Shown in pieces: positions 1 through 13,200 of a DNA stretch of 64,000 nt. Source of the stretch: Prosapia bicincta. Its lineage: Eukaryota; Arthropoda; Insecta; Hemiptera; Cercopidae. The notes beneath the pieces are model-generated. The model searched no databases and was not told the origin of the DNA. It worked only from the letters and a program-made list of their open reading frames with translations. The stretch covers positions 7,997,501 through 8,061,500 of the forward strand of contig JBAIZL010000376.1 of NCBI GenBank assembly GCA_036971475.1, in the 5' to 3' direction. The translations under genes were made by a program, and so were the position numbers. Every line of letters begins with the position of its first letter. The stretch's first letter is position 1.

Positions 1-3000
1 AACGCTGTTATGAATAATGTGAAAAAAATTTATTTTTTCAACATTTTAAAATGCCTAGCAACGCTTTCATGAATTTTGTGAAAAAATATATTGTGTCAAT
101 ATTTCAAAATGCCTAGCAACGCAGTTATGAATAATGTTAAAAAAAATATATTTTTTCAACATTTCATAATGCCTAGCAACGCTTTCAAGAATTTTGTAAA
201 AAAAGTATATTTTTTCAACATTTCAAAATGCCTAGCAACGCTTTCATGAATTTTGTGAAAAAAATATATTTTTTCAACATTTCATAAAGCCTAGCAACGC
301 TTTCATGAATTTTGTAAAAAAATATATTTTTTTAACATTTTAAAATGCCTAGCAACGCATTAATGAATTTTGTAAAAAAAATATATTTCTTCAACATTTT
401 AAAATGCATAGCAACGCTGTCATGAATTTTGTGAAAAAAATATATTTTTTCAACATTTCAAAATGCCTAGCAACGCTGTTATGAATAATGTGAAAAAAAT
501 TTATTTTTTCAACATTTCATAATGCCTAGCAACGCTTTCAAGAATTTTGTAAAAAAATATATTGTTTCAACATGTCAAAATTCCTAGCAACGCAGTTATG
601 AATAATGTGAAAAAAATTTAATTTTTCAACATTTCATAATTCCTAGCAACGCTTTCAAGAATTTTGTAAAAAAATATAGTTTTTTAACATTTTAAAATGC
701 ATAGCAACGCTTTCATGAATTTTGTAAAAAAAATATATTTTTTCAACATTTCAAAATGCCTAGTAACGCTTTCATGAATTTTGTAAAAAAAATATATTTA
801 TTCAACATTTCAAAATGCCTAGCAACACTGTTATGAATAATGTGAAAAATATATATTTTTTCAACATTTCAAAATGCCTAATAACGCTTTCAAGAATTTT
901 GTGAAAAAATATATTGTTTCAACATGTCAAAATGCCTAGCAACGCAGTTATGAATAATGTGAAAAAAATTTAATTTTTCAACATTTCTTAATGCCTAGCA
1001 ACGCTTTCAAGAATTTTATAAAAAAATATATTTTTTCAACATTTTAAAATGAATAGCAACGCTTTCATGAATTTTGTAAAAAAAAATATTTTTTTTCAAC
1101 ATTTCAAAATGCCTAGCAACGCTTTCATGAAATTTGTAAAAAAAATATATTTTTTCAACATTTCATAATGCCTAGCAACGCTTTCAAGATTTTGTAAAAA
1201 AATATATATTTTCAACATTTTAAAATGCATAGCAACACTTTCATTAATTTTGTGAAAAAAATATATTTTTTCAACATTTCATAAAGCCTAGCAACGCTTT
1301 CATGAATTTTGTAAAATAAATATATTTTTATTCAACATTTCAAAATGCCTAGCAACGCTGTTATGAATAATGTAAAAAACATTTAATATTTCAACATTTA
1401 ATAATGCCTAGCAACGCTTTCAAGAATTGTGTAAAAAAATATATTTTTTCAACATTTCAAAATGCCTAGCAACGCTTTCATGAATTTTGTGAAAAAATAT
1501 ATTGTTTCAACATTTCAAAATGCCTAACAACGCAGTTATGAATAATGTTTAAAAAAAATATTTTTTTAACATTTCATAATGCCTAGCAACGCTTTCAAGA
1601 ATTTTGTAAAAAAAATATATTTTTTTAACATTTTAAAATGCATAGCAACATCTTCATTAATTTTGTGAAATAAATATATTTTTTTAACATTTCATATAGC
1701 CTAGCAACGCTTTCATGAATTTTGTAAAAAAAATATATTTTTTCAACATTTTAAAATGCATAGCAACCCTCTCATGAATTAGAAAAAATATATATTTTTT
1801 CACCTTTTCAAAATGCATAGCAACGCTTTCATGAATTTTGTGAAAAAAATATATTTTTTCAACATTTCATAAAGCCTAGCAACGCTTTCATGATTTTTGT
1901 AAAAGAAATATATTTTTTCAACATTTCATAATGCCTAGCAACGCTTTCAAGAATTTTGTAAAAAAAATATATTTTTTCAACATTTAAAAATGCATAGCAA
2001 CGCTTTCATAAATTTTGTGAAAAAAATATATTTTTTCAACATTTCATAAAGCCTAGCAACGCTTTCATGAATTTTGTAAAAGAAATATATTTTTTCAACA
2101 TTTCATAATGCCTAGCAATGCTTTCAAGAATTTTGTAAAAAAAATATATTTTTTCAACATTTTAAAATGCATAGCAACACTTTCATTAATTTTGTGAAAA
2201 AATATATTTTTTCAACATTTCATAAAGCCTAGCAACGCTTTCATGTATTTTGTAAAAAAAATATATTTTTTCAACATTTCAAAATTCCTAGCAACGCTTT
2301 CTTGAATTTAGTGAAAAAATATATTGTTTCATCATTTCAAAATGCCTAGCAACGCTGTTATGAATAATGTGAAAAAAATTTATTTTTTCAACATATCATA
2401 ATGCCTAGCAACGCTTTCAAGAATTTTGTGAAAAAAATAATTGTTTTAACATGTCAAAATGCCTAGCAACGCAGTTATGAATAATGTGAAAAAAATTTAA
2501 TTTTTCAACATTTCCTATTGCCTAGCAACGCTTTCAAGAATTTTTTAAAAAAAATATATTTTTTCAATATTTTAAAATGCATAGCATCATTTTCATTAAT
2601 TTTGTGAAAAAAATATATTTTTTTAACATTTCATAAAGCCTAGCAACGCTTTCATGAGTTTTGTAAAAAAAATATATTTTTTTTTAATTTCACAATGCCT
2701 AGCAACGCTTTCAAGAATTTTGTAAAAAAAATATATTTTTTCAACATTTTAAAATGCATAGCAACACTTTCATTAATTTTGTGAAAAAAATATATTTTTT
2801 CAACATTTCATAAAGCCTAGCAACGCTTTCATGTATTTTGTAAAAAAAATATATTTTTTCAACATTTCAAAATGCCTAGCAACGCTTTAATGAATTTTGT
2901 GAAAAAATATATTGTCTCAACATTTCAAAATGCCTAGCAACGCAGTTATGAATAATGTGAAAAAAATTTATTTTTTCAACATTTCATAATGTCTAGCAAC

Positions 3001-5240
3001 GCTTTCAAGAATTTTGTAAAAAAAATATATTTTTTAACATTTTAAAATGCCTAGCAACGCATTCATGAATTTTGTAAAAAAAATATATTTTTTCAACATT
3101 TTAAAATGCATAGCAACGCTGTCATGAATTTTGTGAAAAAAATATATTTTTTCCACATTTCAAAATGCCTAGTAACGCTTTCATGAATTTTGTAAAAAAA
3201 ATATATTTTTTCAACATTTCAAAATGCCTAGCAACACTGTTATGAATAATGTGAAAAATAATTATTTTTTCAACATTTCAAAATGCCTAGTAACGCTTTC
3301 AAGAATTTTGTGAAAAAATATATTGTTTCAACATGTCAAAATGCCTAGCAACGCAGTTATGAATAATGTGAAAAAAATTTAATTTTTCAACATTTCATAA
3401 TGCCTAGCAACGCTTTCAAGAATTTTATAAAAAAAATATATTTTTTCAACATTTTAAAATGAATAGCAACGCTTTCATGAAGTTTGTAAAAAAAATATAT
3501 TTTTTCAACATTTCAAAATGCCTAGCAATGCTTTCATGAATTTTGTAAAAAAAATATATTTTTTCAACATTTCATAATGCCTAGCAACGCTTTCAAGAAT
3601 TTTGTAAAAAAATATATTTTTTCAACATTTTAAAATGCATAGCAACACTTTCATTAATTTTGTGAAAAAAATATATTTTTTCAACTTTTCATAAAGCCTA
3701 GCAACGCTTTCATGAATTTTGTAAAATAAATATACTTTTATTCAACATTTCAAAATGCCTAGCAATGCTTTCATGAATTTTGTGAAAAAATATATTGTTT
3801 CATCATTTCAAAATGCCTAGCAACGCAGTTATGAATAATGTGAAAAAAAAATATTTTTACAACATTTCATAATGCCTAGCAACGCTTTCAAGAATTTTGT
3901 AAAAAAATATATTTTTTCAACATTTTAAATGCCTAGCAACGCTTTCATGAATTTTGTAAAAAAAAAAATATTTTTTTAACATTTTAAAATGCATAGCAAC
4001 GTTTTCAAAAATTTTGTGAAAAAAAATATTTTTTCAACATTTCAAAATGCCTAGCAACGCTGTTATAAATAATGTGAAAAAAAAAATTATTTTTTCAACA
4101 TTTCATAATGCCTAGGAACGCTTTCAAGAATTTTGTAAATAAAATATATTGTTTCAATATTTTAAAATGCATAGCAACACTTTCATTAATTTTGTGAAAA
4201 AAATATATTTTTTCAATATTTCATAAAGCCTAGCAACGCTTTCATGAATTTTGTAAAAAAAAATATTTTTTCAAGATTTCAAAATGCCTAGCAACGCTTT
4301 CAAGAACTTTGTAAAAAAAATATATTTTTTCAACATTTTAAAATGCCTAGCAACGCTGTCATGAATTTTGTAAAAAAATATTTTTTTTTAAAATTTCTAA
4401 ATGCCTAGCAACGCTGTTATGAATAATGTGAAAAAAATTTATTTTTTCAACATTTTGTAATGCCTAGCAACGCTTTCAAGAATTTTGTGAAAAAATATAT
4501 TGTTTCAACATTTCAAAATGCCTAGCAAAGCAGTTATGAATAATATAAAAAAGTTTTAATTTTTCAACATTTCATAATGCCTAGCAACGCTTTCAAGAAT
4601 TTTGTAAAAAAAATAAATTTTTTCAACATTTTAAAATGCCTAGCAACGCTGTTATGAAAAATGTGAAAACAATTTATTTTTCCAACATTTTAAAATGCCT
4701 AGCAACGCTGTTATGAATAATGTAAAAAAAATTATTTTGACAACATTTCACATTGCCTACCAACGCTGTTATGAATAATGTGAAAAAAATTTATTTTTTC
4801 AACATTTTGTAATGCCTAGCAACGCTTTCAAGAATTTTGTGAAAAAATATATTGTTTCAACATTTCAAAATGCCTAGCAAAGCAGTTATGAATAATATAA
4901 AAAATTTTTAATTTTTCAACATTTCATAATGCCTAGCAACGCTTTCAAGAATTTTGTAAAAAAAATATATTTTTTCAACATTTTAAAATGCATAGCAACG
5001 CTTTCATGAATTTTGGGAAAAAATATATTTTTTCAACATTTCAAAATGCCTAGCAACGCTTTCATGAATTTTGTGAAAAAAATATATTTTTTCAACATTT
5101 TAAAATGCCTAGCAACGCTGTTATGAATAATGTGAAAAAATATATTGTTTCAACATTTCATAATGCCTAGCAACGCTTTCAAGATTTTTGTAAAAAAATA
5201 TATTTTTTTAACATTTTAAAATGCCTAGCAACGCTTTCAT
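1..5240 (+). repeat. Satellite domain 1: mixed A/B/F monomers
   Basis: This stretch is dominated by monomers with signatures tttcatgaattttg, tgttatgaataatg or agttatgaataatg, and tttcaagaattttg. Tails of the forms aatgcatagc and cataaagcctagc are frequent here and rarer to the right. The pattern cataaagcctagc followed by a tttcatgaattttgtaaaa monomer recurs at about 290, 1284, 1867, 2046, 2221 and 2632, which suggests local multi-monomer units, but I could not fix one constant period. There is no gene. Confidence 0.8.
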
Positions 5241-7247
5241 GACTTTTGTGAAAAAAATTAATTTTTCCAACATTTCAAAATCCCTAGCAACGCTTTCATG
5301 AATTTTGTGACAAAAAATTATTTTTAAACATTTCAAAATGCCTAGCAACGCTTTCATGAATTTTGAGAAAAAATATATTGTTTCAACATTTCAAAATGGC
5401 TAGCAACGCAGTTATGAATAATGTGAAAAAAATTTATTTTTTCAACATTTCATAATGCCTAGCAACGCTTTCAAGAATTTTGTAAAAAAAATATATTTTT
5501 TTAACATTTTAAAATGCCTAGCAACGCATTCATGAATTTTGTAAAAAAAATATATTTTTTCAACATTTTAAAATGCATAGCAACGCTGTCATGAATGTTG
5601 TGAAAAAAATATATTTTTTCAACATTTCAAAATGCCTAGTAACGCTTTCATGAATTTTGTAAAAAAAATATATTTTTTCAACATTTCAAAATGCCTAGCA
5701 ACACTGTTATGAATAATGTGAAAAATATATATTTTTTCAACATTTCAAAATGCCTAGTAACGCTTTCAAGAATTTTGTGAAAAAATATATTGTTTCAACA
5801 TGTCAAAATGCCTAGCAACGCAGTTATGAATAATGTGAAAAAAATTTAATTTTTCAACATTTCATAATGCCTAGCAACGCTTTCAAGAATTTTATAAAAA
5901 AAATATATTTTTTCAACATTTTAAAATGAATAGCAACGCTTTCATGAAGTTTGTAAAAAAAATATATTTTTTCAACATTTCAAAATGCCTAGCAATGCTT
6001 TCATGAATTTTGTAAAAAAAATATATTTTTTCAACATTTCATAATGCCTAGCAACGCTTTCAAGAATTTTGTAAAAAAATATATTTTTTCAACATTTTAA
6101 AATGCATAGCAACACTTTCATTAATTTTGTGAAAAAAATATATTTTTTCAACTTTTCATAAAGCCTAGCAACGCTTTCATGAATTTTGTAAAATAAATAT
6201 ACTTTTATTCAACATTTCAAAATGCCTAGCAATGCTTTCATGAATTTTGTGAAAAAATATATTGTTTCATCATTTCAAAATGCCTAGCAACGCAGTTATG
6301 AATAATGTGAAAAAAAAATATTTTTACAACATTTCATAATGCCTAGCAACGCTTTCAAGAATTTTGTAAAAAAATATATTTTTTCAACATTTTAAATGCC
6401 TAGCAACGCTTTCATGAATTTTGTAAAAAAAAAAATATTTTTTTAACATTTTAAAATGCATAGCAACGTTTTCAAAAATTTTGTGAAAAAAAATATTTTT
6501 TCAACATTTCAAAATGCCTAGCAACGCTGTTATAAATAATGTGAAAAAAAAAATTATTTTTTCAACATTTCATAATGCCTAGGAACGCTTTCAAGAATTT
6601 TGTAAATAAAATATATTGTTTCAATATTTTGAAATGCATAGCAACACTTTCATTAATTTTGTGAAAAAAATATATTTTTTCAATATTTCATAAAGCCTAG
6701 CAACGCTTTCATGAATTTTGTAAAAAAAAATATTTTTTCAAGATTTCAAAATGCCTAGCAACGCTTTCAAGAACTTTGTAAAAAAAATATATTTTTTCAA
6801 CATTTTAAAATGCCTAGCAACGCTGTCATGAATTTTGTAAAAAAATATTTTTTTTTAAAATTTCTAAATGCCTAGCAACGCTGTTATGAATAATGTGAAA
6901 AAAATTTATTTTTTCAACATTTTGTAATGCCTAGCAACGCTTTCAAGAATTTTGTGAAAAAATATATTGTTTCAACATTTCAAAATGCCTAGCAAAGCAG
7001 TTATGAATAATATAAAAAATTTTTAATTTTTCAACATTTCATAATGCCTAGCAACGCTTTCAAGAATTTTGTAAAAAAAATAAATTTTTTCAACATTTTA
7101 AAATGCCTAGCAACGCTGTTATGAAAAATGTGAAAACAATTTATTTTTCCAACATTTTAAAATGCCTAGCAACGCTGTTATGAATAATGTAAAAAAAATT
7201 ATTTTGACAACATTTCACATTGCCTACCAACGCTGTTATGAATAATA
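2885..7247 (+). repeat. Pair of about 1.9-kb satellite blocks offset by 2,467 bp
   Basis: Block 2885-4780 is repeated at about 5351-7247. Shared rare variants prove common descent rather than generic monomer similarity: agtaacgc tails, a gaatagcaacgc core, acgttttcaaaaattttg, cctaggaacgc, ctttcaagaactttg, aagcagttatgaataatataaaaa and cctaccaacgc occur in the same order. For example, the run starting catttcacattgcctacc begins at 4744 and again at 7211. About 570 bases of other monomers lie between the blocks. Borders are accurate to one monomer. Confidence 0.85.
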
Positions 7248-10200
7248 TGAAAAAAATGTATTTTTTCAACATTTCATAATGCCTAGCAACGCTTTCAAGA
7301 ATTTTGTAAAAAAAATATATTTTTTCAACATTTTAAAATGCATAGCAACGCTTTCATGAATTTTGGGAAAAAATATATTTTTTCAACATTTCAAAATGCC
7401 TAGCAACGCTTTCATGAATTTTGTGAAAAAAATATATTTTTTCAACATTACAAAATGCCTAGCAAAGCTGTTATGAATTTTGTGAAAAAAAATATATTCT
7501 CTCAACATTTTAAAATGCCTAGCAACGCTTGCAATAATTGTGTGAAAAAAATATATTTTTTCAACATTTTAAAATGCCTAGCAACGCTGTTATGAATAAT
7601 GTGAAAAAATATATTGTTTCAACATTTCATAATGCCTAGCAACGCTTTCAAGATTTTTGTAAAAAAATATATTTTTTTAACATTTTAAAATGCCTAGCAA
7701 CGCTTTCATGACTTTTGTGAAAAAAATTATTTTTTCCAACATTTCAAAATCCCTAGCAACGCTTTCATGAATTTTGTGACAAAAAATTATTTTTAAACAT
7801 TTCAAAATGCCTAGCAACGCTTTCATGAATTTTGAGAAAAAATATATTGTTTCAACATTTCAAAATGGCTAGCAACGCAGTTATGAATAATGTGAAAAAA
7901 ATTTTTTTTTCAACATTTCATAATGCCTAGCAACGCTTACAAGAATTTTGTGAAAAAAATATATTTTTTCAACATTTTAAATGCATAGCAACGCTTTCAT
8001 TAATTTTGTGAAAAAAATATATTTTTTCAGCATTTCATAAAGCCTAGCAACGCTTTCATGAATTTTGTAAAAAAAATATATTTTTTCAACATTTTAAAAT
8101 GCATAGCAACGCTTTCATGAATTTTGTGAAAAAAATATATTTTTTCAACATTTCATAAAGACTAGCAACGCTTTCATGAATTTTGTAAAAAAAATATATT
8201 TTTTCAACATTTTTTAATGCCTAGCAACGCTGTTATGAATAATGTGATATAAATTTATTTATCCAACATTTTAAAATGCCTAGCAACGCTGTTATGAATA
8301 ATGTAAAAAAAATTTATTTTGTCCACATCTCATATTGCCTAGCAACGCTTTCAAAAATTTTGTAAAAAAAATATATTTTTTCAACATTTTAAAATGCGTA
8401 GCAACGCTTTCATGAATTTTGTAAAAAAAATATATTTTTTCAACTTTTCAAAATCCTTCGCAACGCTTTCATGAATTTTGTAAAAAAAATATATTTTTTC
8501 AACATTTCCAAATGCCTAGCAACGCTGTTATGAATAATGTAAAAAAAACTTATTTTTTCAGCATTTCATAAAGCCTAGCAACGCTTTCATGAATTTTGTA
8601 AAAAAAATATTTTTTTTCAACATTTTAAAATGCATAGCAACGCTTTCATGAATTTTGTGAAAAAAATATATTTTTTCAACATTTCATATAGACTAGCAAC
8701 GCTTTCATGAATTTTGTAAAAAAAATTTATTTTTTCAACATTTTAAAATCCCTCACAACGCTTTCTCGAATTTTTGAAATAAAGTATATTTTTTCAACAT
8801 TTCAAAATGCCTAGCAACGCTGTTATGAATAATGTGAAAACAATTTATTTTTCCAACATTTTAAAATGCCTAGCAACGCTGTTATGAATAATGTAAAAAA
8901 AATTATTTTGTCAACATTTCACATTGCCTACCAACGCTGTTATGAATAATGTGAAAAAAATGTATTTTTTCAACATTTCATAATGCCTAGCAACGCTTTC
9001 AAGAATTTTGTAAAAAAAATATATTTTTTCAACATTTTAAAATGCATAGCAACGCTTTCATGAATTTTGGGAAAAAATATATTTTTTCAACATTTCAAAA
9101 TGCCTAGCAACGCTGTCATGAATTTTGTGAAAAAAATATAATTTTTCAACATTACAAAATGCCTAGCAAAGCTGTTATGAATTTTGTGAAAAAAAATATA
9201 TTCTTTCAACATTTTAAAATGCCTAGCAACGCTTGCAATAATTGTGTGAAAAAAATATATTTTTTCAACATTTTAAAATGCCTAGCAAAGCTGTTATGAA
9301 AAATGTGAAAACAATTTATTTTTCCAACATTTTAAAATGCCTAGCAACGCTGTTATGAATAATGTAAAAAAAATTATTTTGTCAACATTTCACATTGCCT
9401 ACCAACGCTGTTATGAATAATGTGAAAAAATTTAAATTTTCTACATTTCATAATGCCTAGCAACGCTTTCAAAATTTTTGTAAAAAAATATATTTTTTTA
9501 ACATTTTAAAATGCCTAGCAACGCTTTCAAGAATTTTGTAAAGAAATATATTTTTTCAACATTTTAAAATGCCTAGCAACGCTGTTATGAAAAATGTGCA
9601 AACAATTTATTTTTCCAACATTTTAAAATGCCTAGCAACGCTGTTATGAATAATGTAAAAAAAAAATTTTGTCAACATTCACATTGCCTACCAACGCTGT
9701 TATGAATAATGTGAAAAAAATGAATTTTTTCAACATTTCATAATGCCTAGCAACGCTTTCAAGAATTTTGTAAAAAAAATATATTTTTTCAACATTTTAA
9801 AATGCATAGCAACGCTTTCATGAATTTTGGGAAAAAATTATTTTTTCAACATTTCAAAATGCCTAGCAACGCTTTCATGAATTTTGTGAAAAAAATATAT
9901 TTTTTCAACATTACAAAATGCCTAGCAAAGCTGTTATGAATTATGTAAAAAAATATATTTTTTCCACATTTTAAAATGCCTAGCAACGCTTGCAATAATT
10001 GTGTGAAAAAAAAATATTTTTTCAACATTTTAAAATGCCTAGCAACGCTGTTATGAATAATGTGAAAAAATATATTGTTTCAACATTTCATAATGCCTAG
10101 AAACGCTTTCAAGATTTTTGTAAAAAAATATATTTTTTTAACATTTTAAAATGCCTAGCAACGCTTTCATGACTTTTGTGAAAAAAATTATTTTTCCAAC

Positions 10201-13200
10201 ATTTCAAAATCCCTAGCAACGCTTTCATGAATTTTGTGACAAAAAATTATTTTTAATCATTTCAAAATGCCTAGCAACGCTTTCATGAATTTTGTGAAAA
10301 AATATATTGTTTCAACATTTCAAAATGGCTAGCAACGCAGTTATGAATAATGTGAAAAAAAAATTATTTTTTCAACATTTCATAATGCCTAGCAACGCTT
10401 ACAAGAATTTTGTGAAAAAAATATATTTTTTCAACATTTTAAATGCATAGCAACGTTTTCATTAATTTTGTGAAAAAAATATATTTTTTCAGCATTTCAT
10501 AAAGCCTAGCAACGCTTTCATGAATTTTGTAAAAAAAATATATATTTTCAACATTTTAAAATGCATAGCAACGCTTTCATGAATTTTGTGAAAAAAATAT
10601 ATTTTTTCAACATTTCATAAAGACTAGCAACGCTTTCATGAATTTTGTAAAAAAAATATATTTTTTCAACATTTTTTAATGCCTAGCAACGCTGTTATGA
10701 ATAATGTGATAAAAATTTATTTATCCAACATTTTAAAATGCCTAGCAACGCTGTTATGAATAATGTAAAAAAAATTTATTTTGTCCACATTTCATATTGC
10801 CTAGCAACGCTTTCAAGAATTTTGTAAAAAAAATATATGTTTTCAACATTTTAAAATGCGTAGCAACGCTTTCATGAATTTTGTAAAAAAAATATATTTT
10901 TTCAACTTTTCAAAATCCTTCGAAACGCTTTCACGAATTTTGAAAAAAAAGTATATTTTTCAACATTTCAAAATGCCTAGCAACGCTTTCATGAATTTTG
11001 TAAAAAAAATATATTTTTTCAAAATTTCAAAATGCCTAGCAACGCTTTCATGAATTTTGTAAAAAAAATATATTTTTTCAACATTTCCAAATTCCTAGCA
11101 ACGCTGTTATGAATAATGTAAAAAAAACTTATTTTTTCAGCATTTCATAACGCCTAGCAACGCTTTCATGAATTTTGTAAAAAAAATATATTTTTTCAAC
11201 ATTTTAAAATGCATAGCAACGCTTTCATGAATTTTGTGAAAAAATATATTTTTTCAACATTTCATAAAGACTAGCAACGCTTTCATGAATTTTGTAAAAA
11301 AAATATATTTTTTCAACATTTTTTAATGCCTAGCAAAGCTGTTATGAATAATGTGATAAATATTTATTTATCCAACATTTTAAAATGCCTAGCAACGCTG
11401 TTATGAATAATGTAAAAAAAATTTATTTTGTCCACATTTCATATTGCCTAGCAACGCTTTCAAGAATTTTGTAAAAAAAATATATTTTTTCAACATTTTA
11501 AAATGCGTAGCAACGCTTTCATGAATTTTGTAAAAAAAATATATTTTTTCAACTTTTCAAAATCCTTCGCAACGCTTTCACGAATTTTGGAAAAAAAGTA
11601 TATTTTTCAACATTTCAAAAAGCCTAGCAACGCTTTCATGAATTTTGTAAAAAAAATATGTTTTTTCAACATTTCAAAATGCCTAGCAACGCTGTTATGA
11701 ACAATGTGAAGAAAAATATATTTTTCAACATTTCATAATGCCTAGCAACGCTTACAAGAATTTTGTGAAAAAAATATATTTGTTCAACATTTTAAATTCA
11801 TAGCAACGCTTTCATGAATTTTGTGAAAAAAATATATTTTTTCAACATTTCAAAATGCTTAGCAACGCTGTTGTGATTTATGTAAAAAATATATTTTTTC
11901 AACATTTAAAAATGTCTAGCAACGCTGTTATGAATAATTATAAAAAAAATTATTTTTTCAACATTTCATATAGCCTAGCAACGCTTTCAGGAATTTAGTA
12001 AAAAAATATATTTTTTCAACATTTCAAAATGCCTAGCACCGCTATTATGAATAGTGTGAAAAAAAAATAATTTTTCAACATTTTAAAATGCATAGCAACG
12101 CTTTCATGAATTTTGTACAAAAATATATTTTTTCAACATTTTAAAATGCCTATCAACTCTTTCAATAATTGTGTGAAAAAAATATATTTTTTCAACATTT
12201 TAAAATGCCTAGCAACGCTTGCAATAATTGTGTGAAAGAAATATATTTTTTCAACATTTCAAAATGCGTAGCACCGCTGTAATGAATAATGTGAAAAAAA
12301 TTATTTTTTCAACATTTTAAAATGCCTAGCAACGCTGTTATGAATATTGTGATAAAAATTTAGTTTTTCAACATTTCATATTGCCTAGCAACGCTTTTTC
12401 GAAATTTGTAAAAAAAATATATTTTTTCAACATTTCATAATGCCTATCAACGCTTTCATGAAAATTGTAAAAAAATATATTTTTTTCCAACATTTCAAAA
12501 TCCCTAGCAACGCTTTCATGAATTTTGTGACAAAAAATTATTTTTAATCATTTCAAAATGCCTAGCAACGCTTTCATGAATTTTGTGAAAAAATATATTG
12601 TTTCAACATTTCAAAATGGCTAGCAACGCAGTTATGAATAATGTGAAAAAAAAATTATTTTTTCAACATTTCATAATGCCAAGCAACGCTGTTATGAATA
12701 ATGTGAAAAAATATATTGTTTCAACATTTCATAATGCCTAGCAACGCTTTCAAGATTTTTGTAAAAAAATATATTTTTTTAACATTTTAAAATGCCTAGC
12801 AACGCTTTCATGACTTTTGTGAAAAAAATTATTTTTTCCAACATTTCAAAATCCCTAGCAACGCTTTCATGAATTTTGTGACAAAAAATTATTTTTAAAC
12901 ATTTCAAAATGCCTAGCAACGCTTTCATGAATTTTGAGAAAAAATATATTGTTTCAACATTTCAAAATGGCTAGCAACGCAGTTATGAATAATGTGAAAA
13001 AAAATTTTTTTTCAACATTTCATAATGCCTAGCAACGCTTACAAGAATTTTGTGAAAAAAATATATTTTTTCAACATTTTAAATGCATAGCAACGCTTTC
13101 ATTAATTTTGTGAAAAAAATATATTTTTTCAGCATTTCATAAAGCCTAGCAACGCTTTCATGAATTTTGTAAAAAAAATATATTTTTTCAACATTTTAAA

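Noticed and set aside
50..70. CENP-B box in the monomer core
   Set aside because: Read on the minus strand the core shares only cgttg with the box; the required TTCG, A and CGGG positions are not met.
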